NCBI RefSeq assembly: GCF_002706795.1
Contig: NZ_CP017705.1
Span: 2,050,001-2,114,000, forward strand
DNA: 64,000 nucleotides
Direction: 5' to 3'
Origin: Brevibacillus laterosporus DSM 25
Lineage (GTDB): Bacteria > Bacillota > Bacilli > Brevibacillales > Brevibacillaceae
Under the pieces are notes generated by a model. It was not told the DNA's origin. It saw only the letters and a list, made by a program, of their open reading frames with translations, and made no database searches. A program made the position numbers and the translations under genes. This document shows, piece by piece, positions 27,554-35,531 of this stretch; position 1 is the stretch's first letter, and each line of letters opens with the position of its first letter.

Positions 27554-27597
27554 AGTATATAGAGTGAGAAATGTCACCCTATGTGATTAAGATCACT
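27554..27597 (-). promoter_or_regulatory. hmp promoter with Crp/Fnr-type operator
   Basis: TGTGA-TTAAGA-TCACT (27582-27597) matches nine of ten conserved bases of the Crp/Fnr consensus TGTGA-N6-TCACA. On the minus strand a -10 box TATACT (27559-27554) puts the transcription start near 27547, so the site is centred 41-43 bp upstream, the class II activator position. Confidence 0.65.
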
Positions 27598-27680
27598 GTA
27601 AAAGGCACAGATTTGCGAAGATAGTTTCTTCTAGTAACCTCGTATATACAAATATCCATTGAAGTAGAATGAATTTTGGG

Positions 27681-27863
27681 TTAATAACTTCCTTGGTTAG
27701 CTATGCTCTCAATGGCGGAATAGTATAGTTTGTTTTCACCCAATGGATTACAGACATAAGGCTGGATGCTTCGGCGTATTGGTTGTAATAGGATATCCTC
27801 ATGACTATTTTTCAATGCTTTGTTCATGAACTGGATAACGACATGAGAAAAAAATGAAATCAT
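27681..27863 (-). pseudogene. Possible coding remnant, unknown
   Basis: A 60-codon minus-strand frame without a good ribosome-binding site, whose second half (IQPYVCNPLGENKLYYSAIE) has a protein-like composition. It lies in the 400-bp interval between hmp and the first HxlR gene. It may be the degraded end of a lost gene; I cannot name a family, and a chance frame is just as possible. Confidence 0.2.
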
Positions 27864-27916
27864 AAGAATCTTTTGATTTCATAACTATGTTTTATCTTAC
27901 AACCATTTTCATATTG

Positions 27917-28267
27917 CTAATTTTTACGGGTAATAATAATTGATTCCCCCTCCTGTTGCCTCTTTTCAATATGACTTCCTCCCCAATCACACATAAAATC
28001 AAGAACTTTGGTAAGTGTTTTCCCATAACCACTCAGGGAATACTCGACCTTTGGTGGAACTTGATTGTATACGGTTCGAATAATAATCCCATCTCTTTCA
28101 AGCTCACGCAACTGCTGTGTGAGCATTTTCTGTGTAATATCAGGTATTGCGCGTTTAAGCTCGCTGGTTCTCTTTTTCTCTCCAGTAAGGATGCACAAGA
28201 TAACAACCTTCCACTTTCCTCCGATAACATCAAGCGTCGCTTCAACAGGAAAATTATATTTCTTCAT
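27917..28267 (-). CDS. HxlR-family transcription regulator
   Basis: A 116-residue winged-HTH protein with the family signature VEATLDVIGGKWKVVILCIL and QKMLTQQLRELERDGI. It is a close paralogue of the HxlR protein at 31806-32183. HxlR proteins in Bacillus (YodB, HypR, CatR) sense quinones, aldehydes or oxidants and repress detoxification genes next to them. It is divergent from a quinone/NADPH oxidoreductase gene that is now broken, and the shared upstream region carries a four-copy repeat array that is its likely operator. No N-terminal Cys like that of YodB is present. Confidence 0.9.
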   Translation of the reverse strand: MKKYNFPVEATLDVIGGKWKVVILCILTGEKKRTSELKRAIPDITQKMLTQQLRELERDGIIIRTVYNQVPPKVEYSLSGYGKTLTKVLDFMCDWGGSHIEKRQQEGESIIITRKN

Positions 28268-28284
28268 GATACGCCCCCATAGTT

Positions 28285-28350
28285 ACTTTAAGGTACTTAC
28301 ATACAAAAAAGTTCCTATATTACATTAAAGTATCTACAGCACTTTTAAGT
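28285..28350. repeat. Four-copy operator array between HxlR and the oxidoreductase
   Basis: Ten-base boxes start at 28285 (ACTTTAAGGT), 28303 (ACAAAAAAGT), 28322 (ACATTAAAGT) and 28341 (ACTTTTAAGT), a spacing of 18, 19 and 19 bp. The common pattern is AC-N6-GT with an AT core. The layout copies that upstream of the second HxlR gene, including a shared CCTATATT spacer. Confidence 0.6.
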
Positions 28351-28461
28351 ACGTTCTTTCTAATTTGTGACATATATTACATACTAGCATTAGAAATAAA
28401 GCTACGGAATGGCCATTCCTGTATTCTGCTAAACACCTTTTTCGAGGAGAGAAATAAACTC

Positions 28462-28989
28462 ATGAAAACTCTTGTGATTGTCGCACACCCCAGTATTGAA
28501 GATTCTCGCATCAATAAAAGATGGGTGCAGGAATTAACAAAACATTCAGATATCATTACCGTCCACCAATTATATTCAACCTATCCTGACTGGACATTTC
28601 AAATTGAACACGAGCAAAAACTAGTGATGGAGCATGAACGTGTTATTTTCCAATTCCCTTTCTATTGGTATAGTTCACCCCCATTACTCAAAAAATGGCT
28701 TGACGATGTTTTTACCCATGGATGAGCATATGGTTCTCTAGGAGATAAGCTACAAGGTAAGGAATTAGGTCTCGCTATCTCAACTGGTGTGCTTCAAGCT
28801 GATTATCAGGCTGGAGGAGCCAATCAATTCACTTTGAGTGAACTGACAAGACCTTTTCAGGCAACCTGCATTTATACAGGCATGAAATTTATACCTATAT
28901 TTTCTATTTATGGTGCTGAACATCACCTTACAGATGGAGAAGTAGAACAAAGCGCTATAGATTATGTGACACATATCTTGAAATCTTAA
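28462..28989 (+). pseudogene. Flavodoxin-fold NAD(P)H oxidoreductase with an in-frame stop codon
   Basis: The full frame encodes about 175 residues of a KefF/MdaB/YwrO-type NAD(P)H:quinone oxidoreductase (MKTLVIVAHPSIEDSRINKR at the start; FPFYWYSSPPLLKKWLDDVF as the flavin-binding region). A TGA at 28723-28725 interrupts it at HG-stop-AYGS, where the family normally has Trp or Phe (HGWAYG/HGFAYG). A single TGG to TGA change explains it. The reading frame is otherwise intact to its end, which implies a recent mutation, error, or readthrough. It has a good ribosome-binding site (CGAGGAG) and the HxlR operator array upstream. Confidence 0.88.
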
Positions 28990-29031
28990 TTACTACGTTT
29001 GCTATTTTTATTACTTCAAATCATATGACAC

Positions 29032-29078
29032 AAAAACAGCCTACTTCACCTTTTTTGGGGAATAAATAGGCTGTTTTT
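29032..29078. terminator. Bidirectional terminator
   Basis: Arms AAAAACAGCCTA and TAGGCTGTTTTT make a 12-bp stem with a 23-nt loop and T runs on both sides. It separates the broken oxidoreductase from the minus-strand genes that follow. Confidence 0.8.
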
Positions 29079-29083
29079 ATTAT

Positions 29084-29248
29084 CTATTTCTTTATGTCGC
29101 TCACCTTCACTAGCTTTCCATCTTTATAACCAATGATGCAGGCCTCCAGCACATCTCCTTTGCCAACTTCTGTTTGTGTCACCTTCATAGCATGGTTAAA
29201 AGCAAATATTTGTTTCGTCTTGTCGTTGTAAACAACATCCTGCTCACG
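29084..29248 (-). pseudogene. Orphan C-terminal fragment without a start codon
   Basis: This 54-codon open frame is bounded by a stop at 29249-29251 and ends at 29084. It reads like a real beta-rich protein (VYNDKTKQIFAFNHAMKVTQ, then VGKGDVLEACIIGYKDGKLV) but has only an internal ATG and no ribosome-binding site. It is probably the tail of a gene whose front is lost. I cannot name a family. Confidence 0.35.
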
Positions 29249-29273
29249 CTATGCAATTGATATTTTCTACTAC

Positions 29274-29825
29274 CTACTCTATCTTATTAGGAAACAACGG
29301 AAGTTCTTGTAAAAATAAAATGTCACTTCGCTTGGCTGCTTCGCCCTCAGCAAGAATAGCCGCCCTAGCCACCACAATGCCACCAGCTTGAATGACCAAA
29401 TCCTCAATAGCCTGCAAAGACTTACCGGTACTAATTACATCATCAATGATGGCAACACGTTTACCTGCAATCTCACTGGCGTCTGCACCATCAAGGCAGA
29501 GAACCTGTTTTTTCTGAGTAGTGATTGATTCCACTTCATTAATTAATGGTGTTTGCATATAAGGCTTTGTGCTTTTACGAGCAACATAATACTTCTTCAT
29601 CTGAAGTACGCGTGAAACCTCATGAACGAGGGGAATCCCCTTAGCTTCTGCGGTAATTATCACATCAACTTCAGGTAGCTTTGCTGCGAGAAGTGGTGCT
29701 GCCGCGGTTACCAGCTCTGTATCCCCTAGAATGACAAAGCTAGCAATATTGAGTTTTTCTGTAATCGGAATAATTGGTAAATGCCGAGTGATTCCTGCGA
29801 CCTTTAGCGTATAAGTCTTTTCCAT
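29274..29825 (-). CDS. Purine-type phosphoribosyltransferase (APRT-like)
   Basis: A 183-residue type I phosphoribosyltransferase with the PRPP loop VAIIDDVISTGKSL at 124-137 and flexible-loop region YYVARKSTKPYM. It transfers ribose phosphate from PRPP to a base, most likely a purine, in the cytoplasm. It lies 11 bp downstream of a NCS2-type permease gene, so the pair imports and then traps a base. The fold is clear but the base specificity is not; it differs from the usual apt, hpt and xpt genes. Confidence 0.8.
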   Translation of the reverse strand: MEKTYTLKVAGITRHLPIIPITEKLNIASFVILGDTELVTAAAPLLAAKLPEVDVIITAEAKGIPLVHEVSRVLQMKKYYVARKSTKPYMQTPLINEVESITTQKKQVLCLDGADASEIAGKRVAIIDDVISTGKSLQAIEDLVIQAGGIVVARAAILAEGEAAKRSDILFLQELPLFPNKIE

Positions 29826-29836
29826 TATACTCCCTC

Positions 29837-30898
29837 CTACATCCCAAATAAGCTGATTAATGCTCTCATAAGTAAGCCTGCTATCATCCCAAAGAATGGA
29901 TCGGAAATTGCAGTAACTACCATAGTTACACCACCCACCAAGCTAGAAGAAGCTTCGCCACCAGTCAATGCGGAAATAGCATTGGTAGGTACAGTTACAA
30001 TTGCACCTAAAACAAACAGAAATCCAGAGATAGATTCACTAGGAATATAACGACCGATTTTTGGCAACAAGCCAGCTAGAAGAATGGCTGCCATTACTAG
30101 CATCATCAAGACACCTGAGGCAACAGGATGCGGAGCACCTGCTGTAGCAGAAATAATCGCTTCAACTGGGGCACCACCAAAAAGGGCTGACACCATATCA
30201 GCAACACTGCTAATCACGCTAAGCGTGTCGATGTTCACATCCGACTTGGCAATTTCACCATTAATTTGGCCAAAAGCAATATTTGCGCCAATATTGAGAC
30301 AAACCATCGCCATAGCGCCTCGTAAAATACTCGCGGAAAACGATAGTTTCTGAAAAGCAAAACGATCATTTTCTAGTGGTTTAATAGTAGTACCTTTTGT
30401 AAGAAGTAGAGAAATGAGACTAGAAATAAGAACGGAAATGGTAACGGTATAAACTAGGTCTCTTGTTACAAAATAGGTGAGTAATCCTGTACTCATCGAA
30501 ACGACCCCAACAGGCATATTATTGCGCGCCATATCCCAAGAAACTCGTGCCAGCATGATTCCAACGCCAGCCATCATTCCACTTGTAATGACAGGTCCAA
30601 TGAAGTGAACGATTTTCTCTAAGAAACCAAATAGACCGATCGTGGCCATAATTGCTCCCCCGACAAAAATCATGGATAGCCTGTCCCTCATCGTTTTTCC
30701 CAGCGTTCCAGCTAATGCAATCGTCTCCACTTGATAAGATACAACGGCTACAGAGCCAGTAATGGCATTTCCAGTAGCACCAATTAAGAACGCTAAGGCT
30801 GTAGGTACGGAAGCAAAACCCAGAGATAGTGCAAGTAGACCCTGTGGCAATCCGTTAAGTACAACGCTGAATGCCGCGATAATATCTTTCCATTCCAT
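29837..30898 (-). CDS. NCS2-like nucleobase permease, short
   Basis: A 353-residue protein with about ten or eleven hydrophobic helices and the NCS2-like stretches LPQGLLALSLGFASVPTALA and GPVITSGMMAGVGIMLARVS. The family normally runs to 430-450 residues, so this is a compact form, or its front or end is reduced. Together with the phosphoribosyltransferase 11 bp downstream it suggests proton-coupled uptake and salvage of a purine-like base. The start is preceded by AAGGAG. Confidence 0.78.
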   Translation of the reverse strand: MEWKDIIAAFSVVLNGLPQGLLALSLGFASVPTALAFLIGATGNAITGSVAVVSYQVETIALAGTLGKTMRDRLSMIFVGGAIMATIGLFGFLEKIVHFIGPVITSGMMAGVGIMLARVSWDMARNNMPVGVVSMSTGLLTYFVTRDLVYTVTISVLISSLISLLLTKGTTIKPLENDRFAFQKLSFSASILRGAMAMVCLNIGANIAFGQINGEIAKSDVNIDTLSVISSVADMVSALFGGAPVEAIISATAGAPHPVASGVLMMLVMAAILLAGLLPKIGRYIPSESISGFLFVLGAIVTVPTNAISALTGGEASSSLVGGVTMVVTAISDPFFGMIAGLLMRALISLFGM

Positions 30899-31438
30899 TT
30901 CTGAATTTCTCCTTCTGTCATATTAAATAATTTTCACAACTGTAAAATATCACAGAATCCGATCTATTTCAAATTATAACTTTAAATCGTTCGTGTTTTT
31001 ATGTATTTTATAAAAACAAAAGGTTATATCATTCGTATTTTAAAGGTAAAACTAGAATTTATTGGTTTGATTCTTAGTTGAAAGTGGGTACATTTCGTAT
31101 ATTTTAAGGTACATATAATCACTTTTTTCATAAAAAATATCCAGATTTATAACTGGCTATTCCATACACTAGTTATCAAAACTAAAAGCCCATGATCCCC
31201 ATCTATTTTAGGAAATCACAGGCTTTTCAATTGGTTAGATATCTATAATTACGGAATAGACTTTGTTACGGTGTTTACCTCAACTCTCATAGTCAAGGTA
31301 AACACCTTGCTCATACTGTCATCAATCAGTAATTTGACACGTGAGACGCTGTTTTACACATGATTTTTATTTGGAAGTGTGCAATATACCCTATCACATT
31401 TTACACCCAAAACCACGTTGTGCTGTTGCCCTTACATA
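30899..31438. other. 540-bp interval with three ACGAA-type repeats and hairpins
   Basis: On the minus strand the interval carries CACGAACGAT (30986-30995), TACGAATGAT (31028-31037) and TACGAAATGT (31090-31099) upstream of the permease. They resemble single PurR boxes (CGAAC core), but spacing and orientation differ from the Bacillus subtilis pair. Also present are a terminator-like hairpin at 31184-31227 (AAAAGCC/GGCTTTT) and a perfect 11-bp hairpin GGTGTTTACCT/AGGTAAACACC at 31270-31306. No purine riboswitch core was found. Confidence 0.45.
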
Positions 31439-31573
31439 CTAATGTTTGCAAGGATGATGTGGCTTTCTAACAGGTTTTTTTCTTTTTTTCTTGACCCAGC
31501 ATTTACAGACCAATACTACCTTCTTCTTTACATTCTTCTTTACATGCTTCTTTTTATGATGGAATTTGCTCAT
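31439..31573 (-). CDS. 44-residue Lys/His-rich small protein
   Basis: The gene starts at the ATG complementary to 31571-31573 and follows a strong GGAGGTGAG site at a spacing of a few bases. The product is extremely basic: 17 Lys, 2 Arg and 6 His in 44 residues, with three Cys, starting MSKFHHKKKHVKKNVKKKVV and ending KPHHPCKH. There is no signal peptide or membrane helix. Such composition occurs in spore-coat/core proteins, nucleic-acid-binding proteins and cationic antimicrobial peptides; sequence alone does not decide. The hairpin at 31184-31227 is a likely terminator. Confidence 0.65.
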   Translation of the reverse strand: MSKFHHKKKHVKKNVKKKVVLVCKCWVKKKRKKPVRKPHHPCKH

Positions 31574-31747
31574 GTGTCTCACCTCCATCGTCTGACTTGC
31601 TATATTCTATGTTGCAGTTCACGACATGTACTAGACAAAAGACAACCTTTTTAAAATTTGGATTCATGTGAAGGTGGAATAAGTGGGTTTTCGACCTCTA
31701 ACCGTTCAGAAGCGAAACGGGGACTTAAGAATAATCAGGGGTTAGGA

Positions 31748-31780
31748 AAAAGCCTACGAGTAATTCCTTCGTAGGCTTTT
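31748..31780 (-). terminator. Terminator of the second HxlR gene
   Basis: AAAAGCCTACGA and TCGTAGGCTTTT form a perfect 12-bp stem with a 9-nt loop, 26 bp past the HxlR stop codon. Confidence 0.85.
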
Positions 31781-31805
31781 AGAGTATCTTTATTTAGGTA
31801 ATGCC

Positions 31806-32183
31806 TTACATGTCTTTATCCCTATTATTTAATATGTTATCTTCCAATACAGCGAATTTATCTCCGTATTCCTTAACAATATGCTTCTCTCCCCATGTAC
31901 ATAAGGAATCCAATATCGGCTTTAAGCTCCACCCGTACTCACTTAGCTCATACTCCACCTTTGGAGGAACCTGATTATAGATAATCCGATTTACAATGCC
32001 GTCCTGTTCTAATTCTCTAAGCTGTTGCGTTAACATTTTTTGTGTAATGCTTGGCATAATACGTTTTAAGTCACTTGTGCGTTTTTTCCCATGAGTTAAA
32101 TGGCAGAGAATCACACATTTCCATTTACCGCCGATGACTTCTAGGGTCGCTTCAACGGAAATATTATATTTTTTCTTAATCAC
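31806..32183 (-). CDS. HxlR-family regulator (YtcD-like)
   Basis: A 125-residue winged-HTH protein starting at a GTG (32183) after AGGAGGGATAAGCT. It shares most of its core with the HxlR protein at 27917-28267 (QKMLTQQLRELEQDGI, YNQVPPKVEYELSEYG). It faces an MFS exporter and an aldo/keto reductase, the same trio as ytcD-ytbD-ytbE of Bacillus subtilis. It likely represses the exporter/reductase operon and itself through the 19-bp array at 32214-32280, releasing in response to an electrophile or toxin. Confidence 0.9.
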   Translation of the reverse strand: MIKKKYNISVEATLEVIGGKWKCVILCHLTHGKKRTSDLKRIMPSITQKMLTQQLRELEQDGIVNRIIYNQVPPKVEYELSEYGWSLKPILDSLCTWGEKHIVKEYGDKFAVLEDNILNNRDKDM

Positions 32184-32213
32184 AGCTTATCCCTCCTAAA
32201 CATGGATATGGGA

Positions 32214-32280
32214 ACTTTTTAGTACCTATATTACTTTTTAGTAAGTATATTACTTTCTGGTTCATATATTACTTTTTAGT
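32214..32280. repeat. Array of four 19-bp direct repeats, likely HxlR operator
   Basis: Boxes ACTTTTTAGT at 32214, 32233 and 32271 and ACTTTCTGGT at 32252 recur with an exact period of 19 bp, separated by 9-bp spacers that mostly end TATATT. The array fills the control region between the HxlR and MFS genes, so it probably regulates both. Confidence 0.75.
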
Positions 32281-32358
32281 GCGTACTATTCTTTTTTATT
32301 ATAATAAATCATAATAGCATCTACCGGCCGGTAATACCATACTGTAGGAGTGGAGCGA

Positions 32359-33570
32359 ATGTTATTAGATCGAAAGAAAAGCACGTTGGCGCTCCTTGCG
32401 TTAGCGATAAGTGCATTTGCAATTGGAACAACAGAATTCATCAGTGTGGGACTACTTCCGCTTATCGCTGATGACTTAAATATATCCGTTTCAACATCAG
32501 CATTAACCGTTACTTTATATGCGCTAGGGGTAACTTTTGGGGCTCCGATTTTAACGTCCCTAACCTCTAGCATCCCACGCAAATCATTATTATTTTGGAT
32601 TATGCTGGTTTTTATTATAGGAAATACTCTTGCCGCCACTGCAAATGGGATTGTCATATTGCTGATAGCGCGAATCATCTCCGCATTTTCACATGGTGTA
32701 TTTATGTCAATTGGTTCCACGATCGCCGCTGATCTGGTACCAGAAAACCGCAGGGCTAGTGCTATCGCCGTTATGTTTTCCGGACTTACAGTGGCGACTG
32801 TTACTGGGGTTCCCTTGGGTACATTTATTGGACAGCAATTAGGATGGCGTGCTGCTTTTATTGGAATCGTCGTAATTGGCATCCTAGCTTTCATAGCCAA
32901 TATGATTTTAATTCCTTCCGATCTGCGTAAAGGAACCAAAACACCACTGCGAGAACAGCTTAAACTGGTTACTAATGGGAGATTGCTCCTTGCGTTCATC
33001 ATTACTGCTATTGGCTATGGGGGCACATTTGTTGTCTTTACTTATTTATCCCCTTTACTTCACGATATTACTGGATTTAAGGAAACGACCGTTGCCATCA
33101 TTCTTCTTGGATATGGAATTGCTATTGCGATTGGAAACGTCATTGGTGGAAAAGCAGCCAACCGCAACCCTATTTCCGCCTTATTCTATATGTTTACTAT
33201 ACAATTCATTGTACTCTTCATCTTAACGTTCACCGCTCCGTTTAAAGCTGCCGGTCTAGTAACCATCTTCTTCATGGGCTTATTAGCTTTTATGAACGTG
33301 CCCGGATTACAGGTCTACGTGGTCATGTTGGCTGAACGTTATGCACCGAAAGCGGTAGATGTAGCTTCCGCTATGAATATCGCAGCTTTCAACGCAGGTA
33401 TCGCAATCGGAGCATACTTGGGTGGAATCGTTACTGATAAACTCGGACTGATTCATACAGCCTGGGTAGGAGCCTTGATGGTTTTGGGAGCGGTTATCTT
33501 AACAGGTTTGGCTCGTGCTCTAGAAAGAAAAGATAAGACTACCAACAAAAATGAGCCAGCTCGTTTGTAA
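32359..33570 (+). CDS. MFS drug/metabolite exporter (YtbD/AraJ-like)
   Basis: A 403-residue, 12-helix transporter of the DHA1 type with AIGTTEFISVGLLPLIADDL at the first helix and motif ALGVTFGAPILTSL. I chose the ATG at 32359, 8 nt after AGGAG; the upstream GTG at 32350 falls in that site. It should export a small compound with proton antiport. An aldo/keto reductase gene follows after about 140 bp, with only a weak hairpin (33608-33638) between, so both may be under control of the divergent HxlR gene. Confidence 0.88.
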   Translation: MLLDRKKSTLALLALAISAFAIGTTEFISVGLLPLIADDLNISVSTSALTVTLYALGVTFGAPILTSLTSSIPRKSLLFWIMLVFIIGNTLAATANGIVILLIARIISAFSHGVFMSIGSTIAADLVPENRRASAIAVMFSGLTVATVTGVPLGTFIGQQLGWRAAFIGIVVIGILAFIANMILIPSDLRKGTKTPLREQLKLVTNGRLLLAFIITAIGYGGTFVVFTYLSPLLHDITGFKETTVAIILLGYGIAIAIGNVIGGKAANRNPISALFYMFTIQFIVLFILTFTAPFKAAGLVTIFFMGLLAFMNVPGLQVYVVMLAERYAPKAVDVASAMNIAAFNAGIAIGAYLGGIVTDKLGLIHTAWVGALMVLGAVILTGLARALERKDKTTNKNEPARL

Positions 33571-33708
33571 GCTCTATGTTTAGATGATCGTTCTTGTTTA
33601 GAAGACAGAGGCTCGTTAGATACTGGCTACCGAGCCTCCGTTATTGATCATTTGTACAGCGTTTTTTCAGCACAGTATATGTAAAAAATGATATAGGAGG
33701 CTATTATA

Positions 33709-34551
33709 ATGGCAAAAAATTTACAAGCTACAACAACACTACACAACGGCACTAAAATGCCTTGGTTTGGAATCGGAGTATTTAAAGTAGAAGAAGGTTC
33801 GGAGTTGGTATCAGCAGTAAAATCAGCTATTAAGCATGGTTACCGCAGTATCGATACAGCTGCTATTTATGGAAATGAAACCAGTGTAGGGCAGGCGATT
33901 CACGAAGGCATTCAAGAAACAAACTTACCTAGAGAAGACCTCTTTGTAACTTCAAAGGTTTGGAATGCCGATCTGGGATACGAAGCCACACTCGCTGCTT
34001 TCGAAACAAGTCTAGATAAACTCGGATTAGAGTACCTCGATTTGTATCTCATTCATTGGCCTGTGAAGGGTAAGTATAAGGAAGCTTGGAGAGCACTAGA
34101 GAAGCTATATAAAGATGGACGTGTAAAGGCAATCGGGGTAAGTAATTTCCAAATCCATCATCTTGAGGATTTGATGGAAGAAGCTGAAATAAAACCAATG
34201 ATAAACCAAGTGGAATTCCATCCATACCTGACGCAAAAGGAATTGATTACTTTCTGCCGGGCGCATGATATTCAAATGGAAGCATGGTCTCCATTAATGC
34301 AAGGTCAATTGTTGGATAACCCTGTATTACAGGAAATTGCTGATAAGCACGGCAAAACAGTTGCCCAAGTCATTCTTCGTTGGGATCTCCAGCATGGTGT
34401 TATCACGATTCCAAAGTCTACAAAGGAGCATCGGATTGTTGAAAATGCATCCGTGTTTGATTTCGAGTTAACAAAAGAAGAGATGGATCGCATTGATGCT
34501 TTGAATCAAAATCATCGAGTCGGTCCAGATCCGGACAACTTTGATTTTTAA
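33709..34551 (+). CDS. Aldo/keto reductase (YtbE-like)
   Basis: A 280-residue TIM-barrel NADPH-dependent reductase. The catalytic tetrad is visible in SIDTAAIYGNE (Asp, Tyr), VTSKVWN (Lys) and LIHWP (His), with the coenzyme-binding end IPKSTKEHRIVEN. It resembles Bacillus subtilis YtbE/YvgN, which reduce glyoxals and other reactive aldehydes. Strong TAGGAGG site 8 nt before the ATG. Its neighbours suggest it detoxifies the signal sensed by the HxlR regulator. Confidence 0.93.
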   Translation: MAKNLQATTTLHNGTKMPWFGIGVFKVEEGSELVSAVKSAIKHGYRSIDTAAIYGNETSVGQAIHEGIQETNLPREDLFVTSKVWNADLGYEATLAAFETSLDKLGLEYLDLYLIHWPVKGKYKEAWRALEKLYKDGRVKAIGVSNFQIHHLEDLMEEAEIKPMINQVEFHPYLTQKELITFCRAHDIQMEAWSPLMQGQLLDNPVLQEIADKHGKTVAQVILRWDLQHGVITIPKSTKEHRIVENASVFDFELTKEEMDRIDALNQNHRVGPDPDNFDF

Positions 34552-34564
34552 GGCATGACCGTAC

Positions 34565-34604
34565 TAAGCCGCCATTTCTTTTTTGGGAGAGAAATGGCGG
34601 CTTA
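34565..34604. terminator. Terminator after the aldo/keto reductase
   Basis: A perfect 15-bp stem (TAAGCCGCCATTTCT / AGAAATGGCGGCTTA) with a 10-nt loop lies 13 bp after the reductase stop. T residues are sparse after it, but the stem is very stable. Confidence 0.8.
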
Positions 34605-34653
34605 CTTGTTTAGGCGAATGGTTGTAAAAGATATAAGACTTACATTACCCATA

Positions 34654-35382
34654 TTACTTCTTCAATATCTGCTTAAGAAACTTGTCTTTATTAGTTAGAA
34701 AATACTTTGTAATTTGATAGTGGTCTGTATTCTCATATTCAACTTCAGATATAGCTTCACCATCAAAGCTGAATAGAGTGGCATTGGGATAGCCAAGTAA
34801 AATAGGTGAATGTGTAGCAATAATAAATTGAGAGCTACCTTCCCTTTCCAGGTCACTAATTATTTTTAACAGACTAATCTGTTTAGAAGGAGAAAGAGCG
34901 GCCTCTGGTTCGTCAAGCAAGTAAATCCCTTTTTTCCCGAACCTATTCATAAGTAATGAAATGAAAGATTCACCGTGGGATTGCTTGTGTAGCGATTTTC
35001 CCCCATAAGATTTATAAACGTCAATTTCAGGATTTTGTATTTGTAGCTCATCTATATACGTAGCGAAATTATAGAAGGTTTCTGCTCTTAAAAAGAATCC
35101 ATTTGTAATTTTAGGAAACCAAGACAGACGTAGATGTTCTCCTAATCGTGAAGACTCGGGTTCATTCAAAATGTTATTTCTACTTCCGCCTGTTTCACTA
35201 AATCCTATTTTATAGGCTATTGCTTCTAATAAGGTCGACTTTCCAGTCCCGTTCTCCCCTACGAAAAACGTAACATTCCTAGTAAAATCAATATGCTTTA
35301 GATGTCTAAATAGAGGGATATTAAAGGGGTATTCTTCAGTAAGGAGTCTTTCTTCTAATACTTTCAGCTTTTTTAAATACAT
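34654..35382 (-). CDS. Stand-alone AAA/ABC-type ATPase
   Basis: A 242-residue ATPase with Walker A VGENGTGKST (41-50), an ABC-like signature QSHGESF (134-140), Walker B YLLDEPEAAL (154-163) and the switch His in IIATHSPIL. This is the head domain of SMC/RecF/OLD-like ATPases without coiled coil or nuclease domain. Such small ATPases occur alone or in defence and repair modules. The next gene upstream on the same strand (35532-36212) is 150 bp away and unknown; no clear operon. The region is AT-richer than its surroundings, which hints at acquisition. Confidence 0.82.
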   Translation of the reverse strand: MYLKKLKVLEERLLTEEYPFNIPLFRHLKHIDFTRNVTFFVGENGTGKSTLLEAIAYKIGFSETGGSRNNILNEPESSRLGEHLRLSWFPKITNGFFLRAETFYNFATYIDELQIQNPEIDVYKSYGGKSLHKQSHGESFISLLMNRFGKKGIYLLDEPEAALSPSKQISLLKIISDLEREGSSQFIIATHSPILLGYPNATLFSFDGEAISEVEYENTDHYQITKYFLTNKDKFLKQILKK

Positions 35383-35531
35383 GTGTTTGAACCTCCGTAT
35401 TACAGTAAAATGCCAAAATATTATTTACAAAATAAATGATTCAAATATGCCTTTCCATACTATGATTAATCACTAGAAGTTAACTTATAAGGGTAACAAG
35501 TTTTAATTTGAAGGAATATTTAATGTGTATA

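Noticed and set aside
28723-28725. In-frame TGA read as selenocysteine or reassigned Trp
   Set aside because: No SECIS-like hairpin was seen just after it, the family has Trp or Phe at this position, and TGA ends other genes here normally.
30899-31130. Purine riboswitch upstream of the permease
   Set aside because: The conserved core with two kissing loops could not be found; only ACGAA repeats and AT-rich DNA are present.
31379-31654. Plus-strand 91-codon frame with many Leu/Phe/Tyr residues
   Set aside because: It is the opposite strand of the Lys/His-rich small gene and has no ribosome-binding site.
33608-33638. Terminator between the MFS and aldo/keto reductase genes
   Set aside because: The 8-bp stem (GAGGCTCG/CGAGCCTC) lacks a T run, so full termination is doubtful; not counted as a firm terminator.
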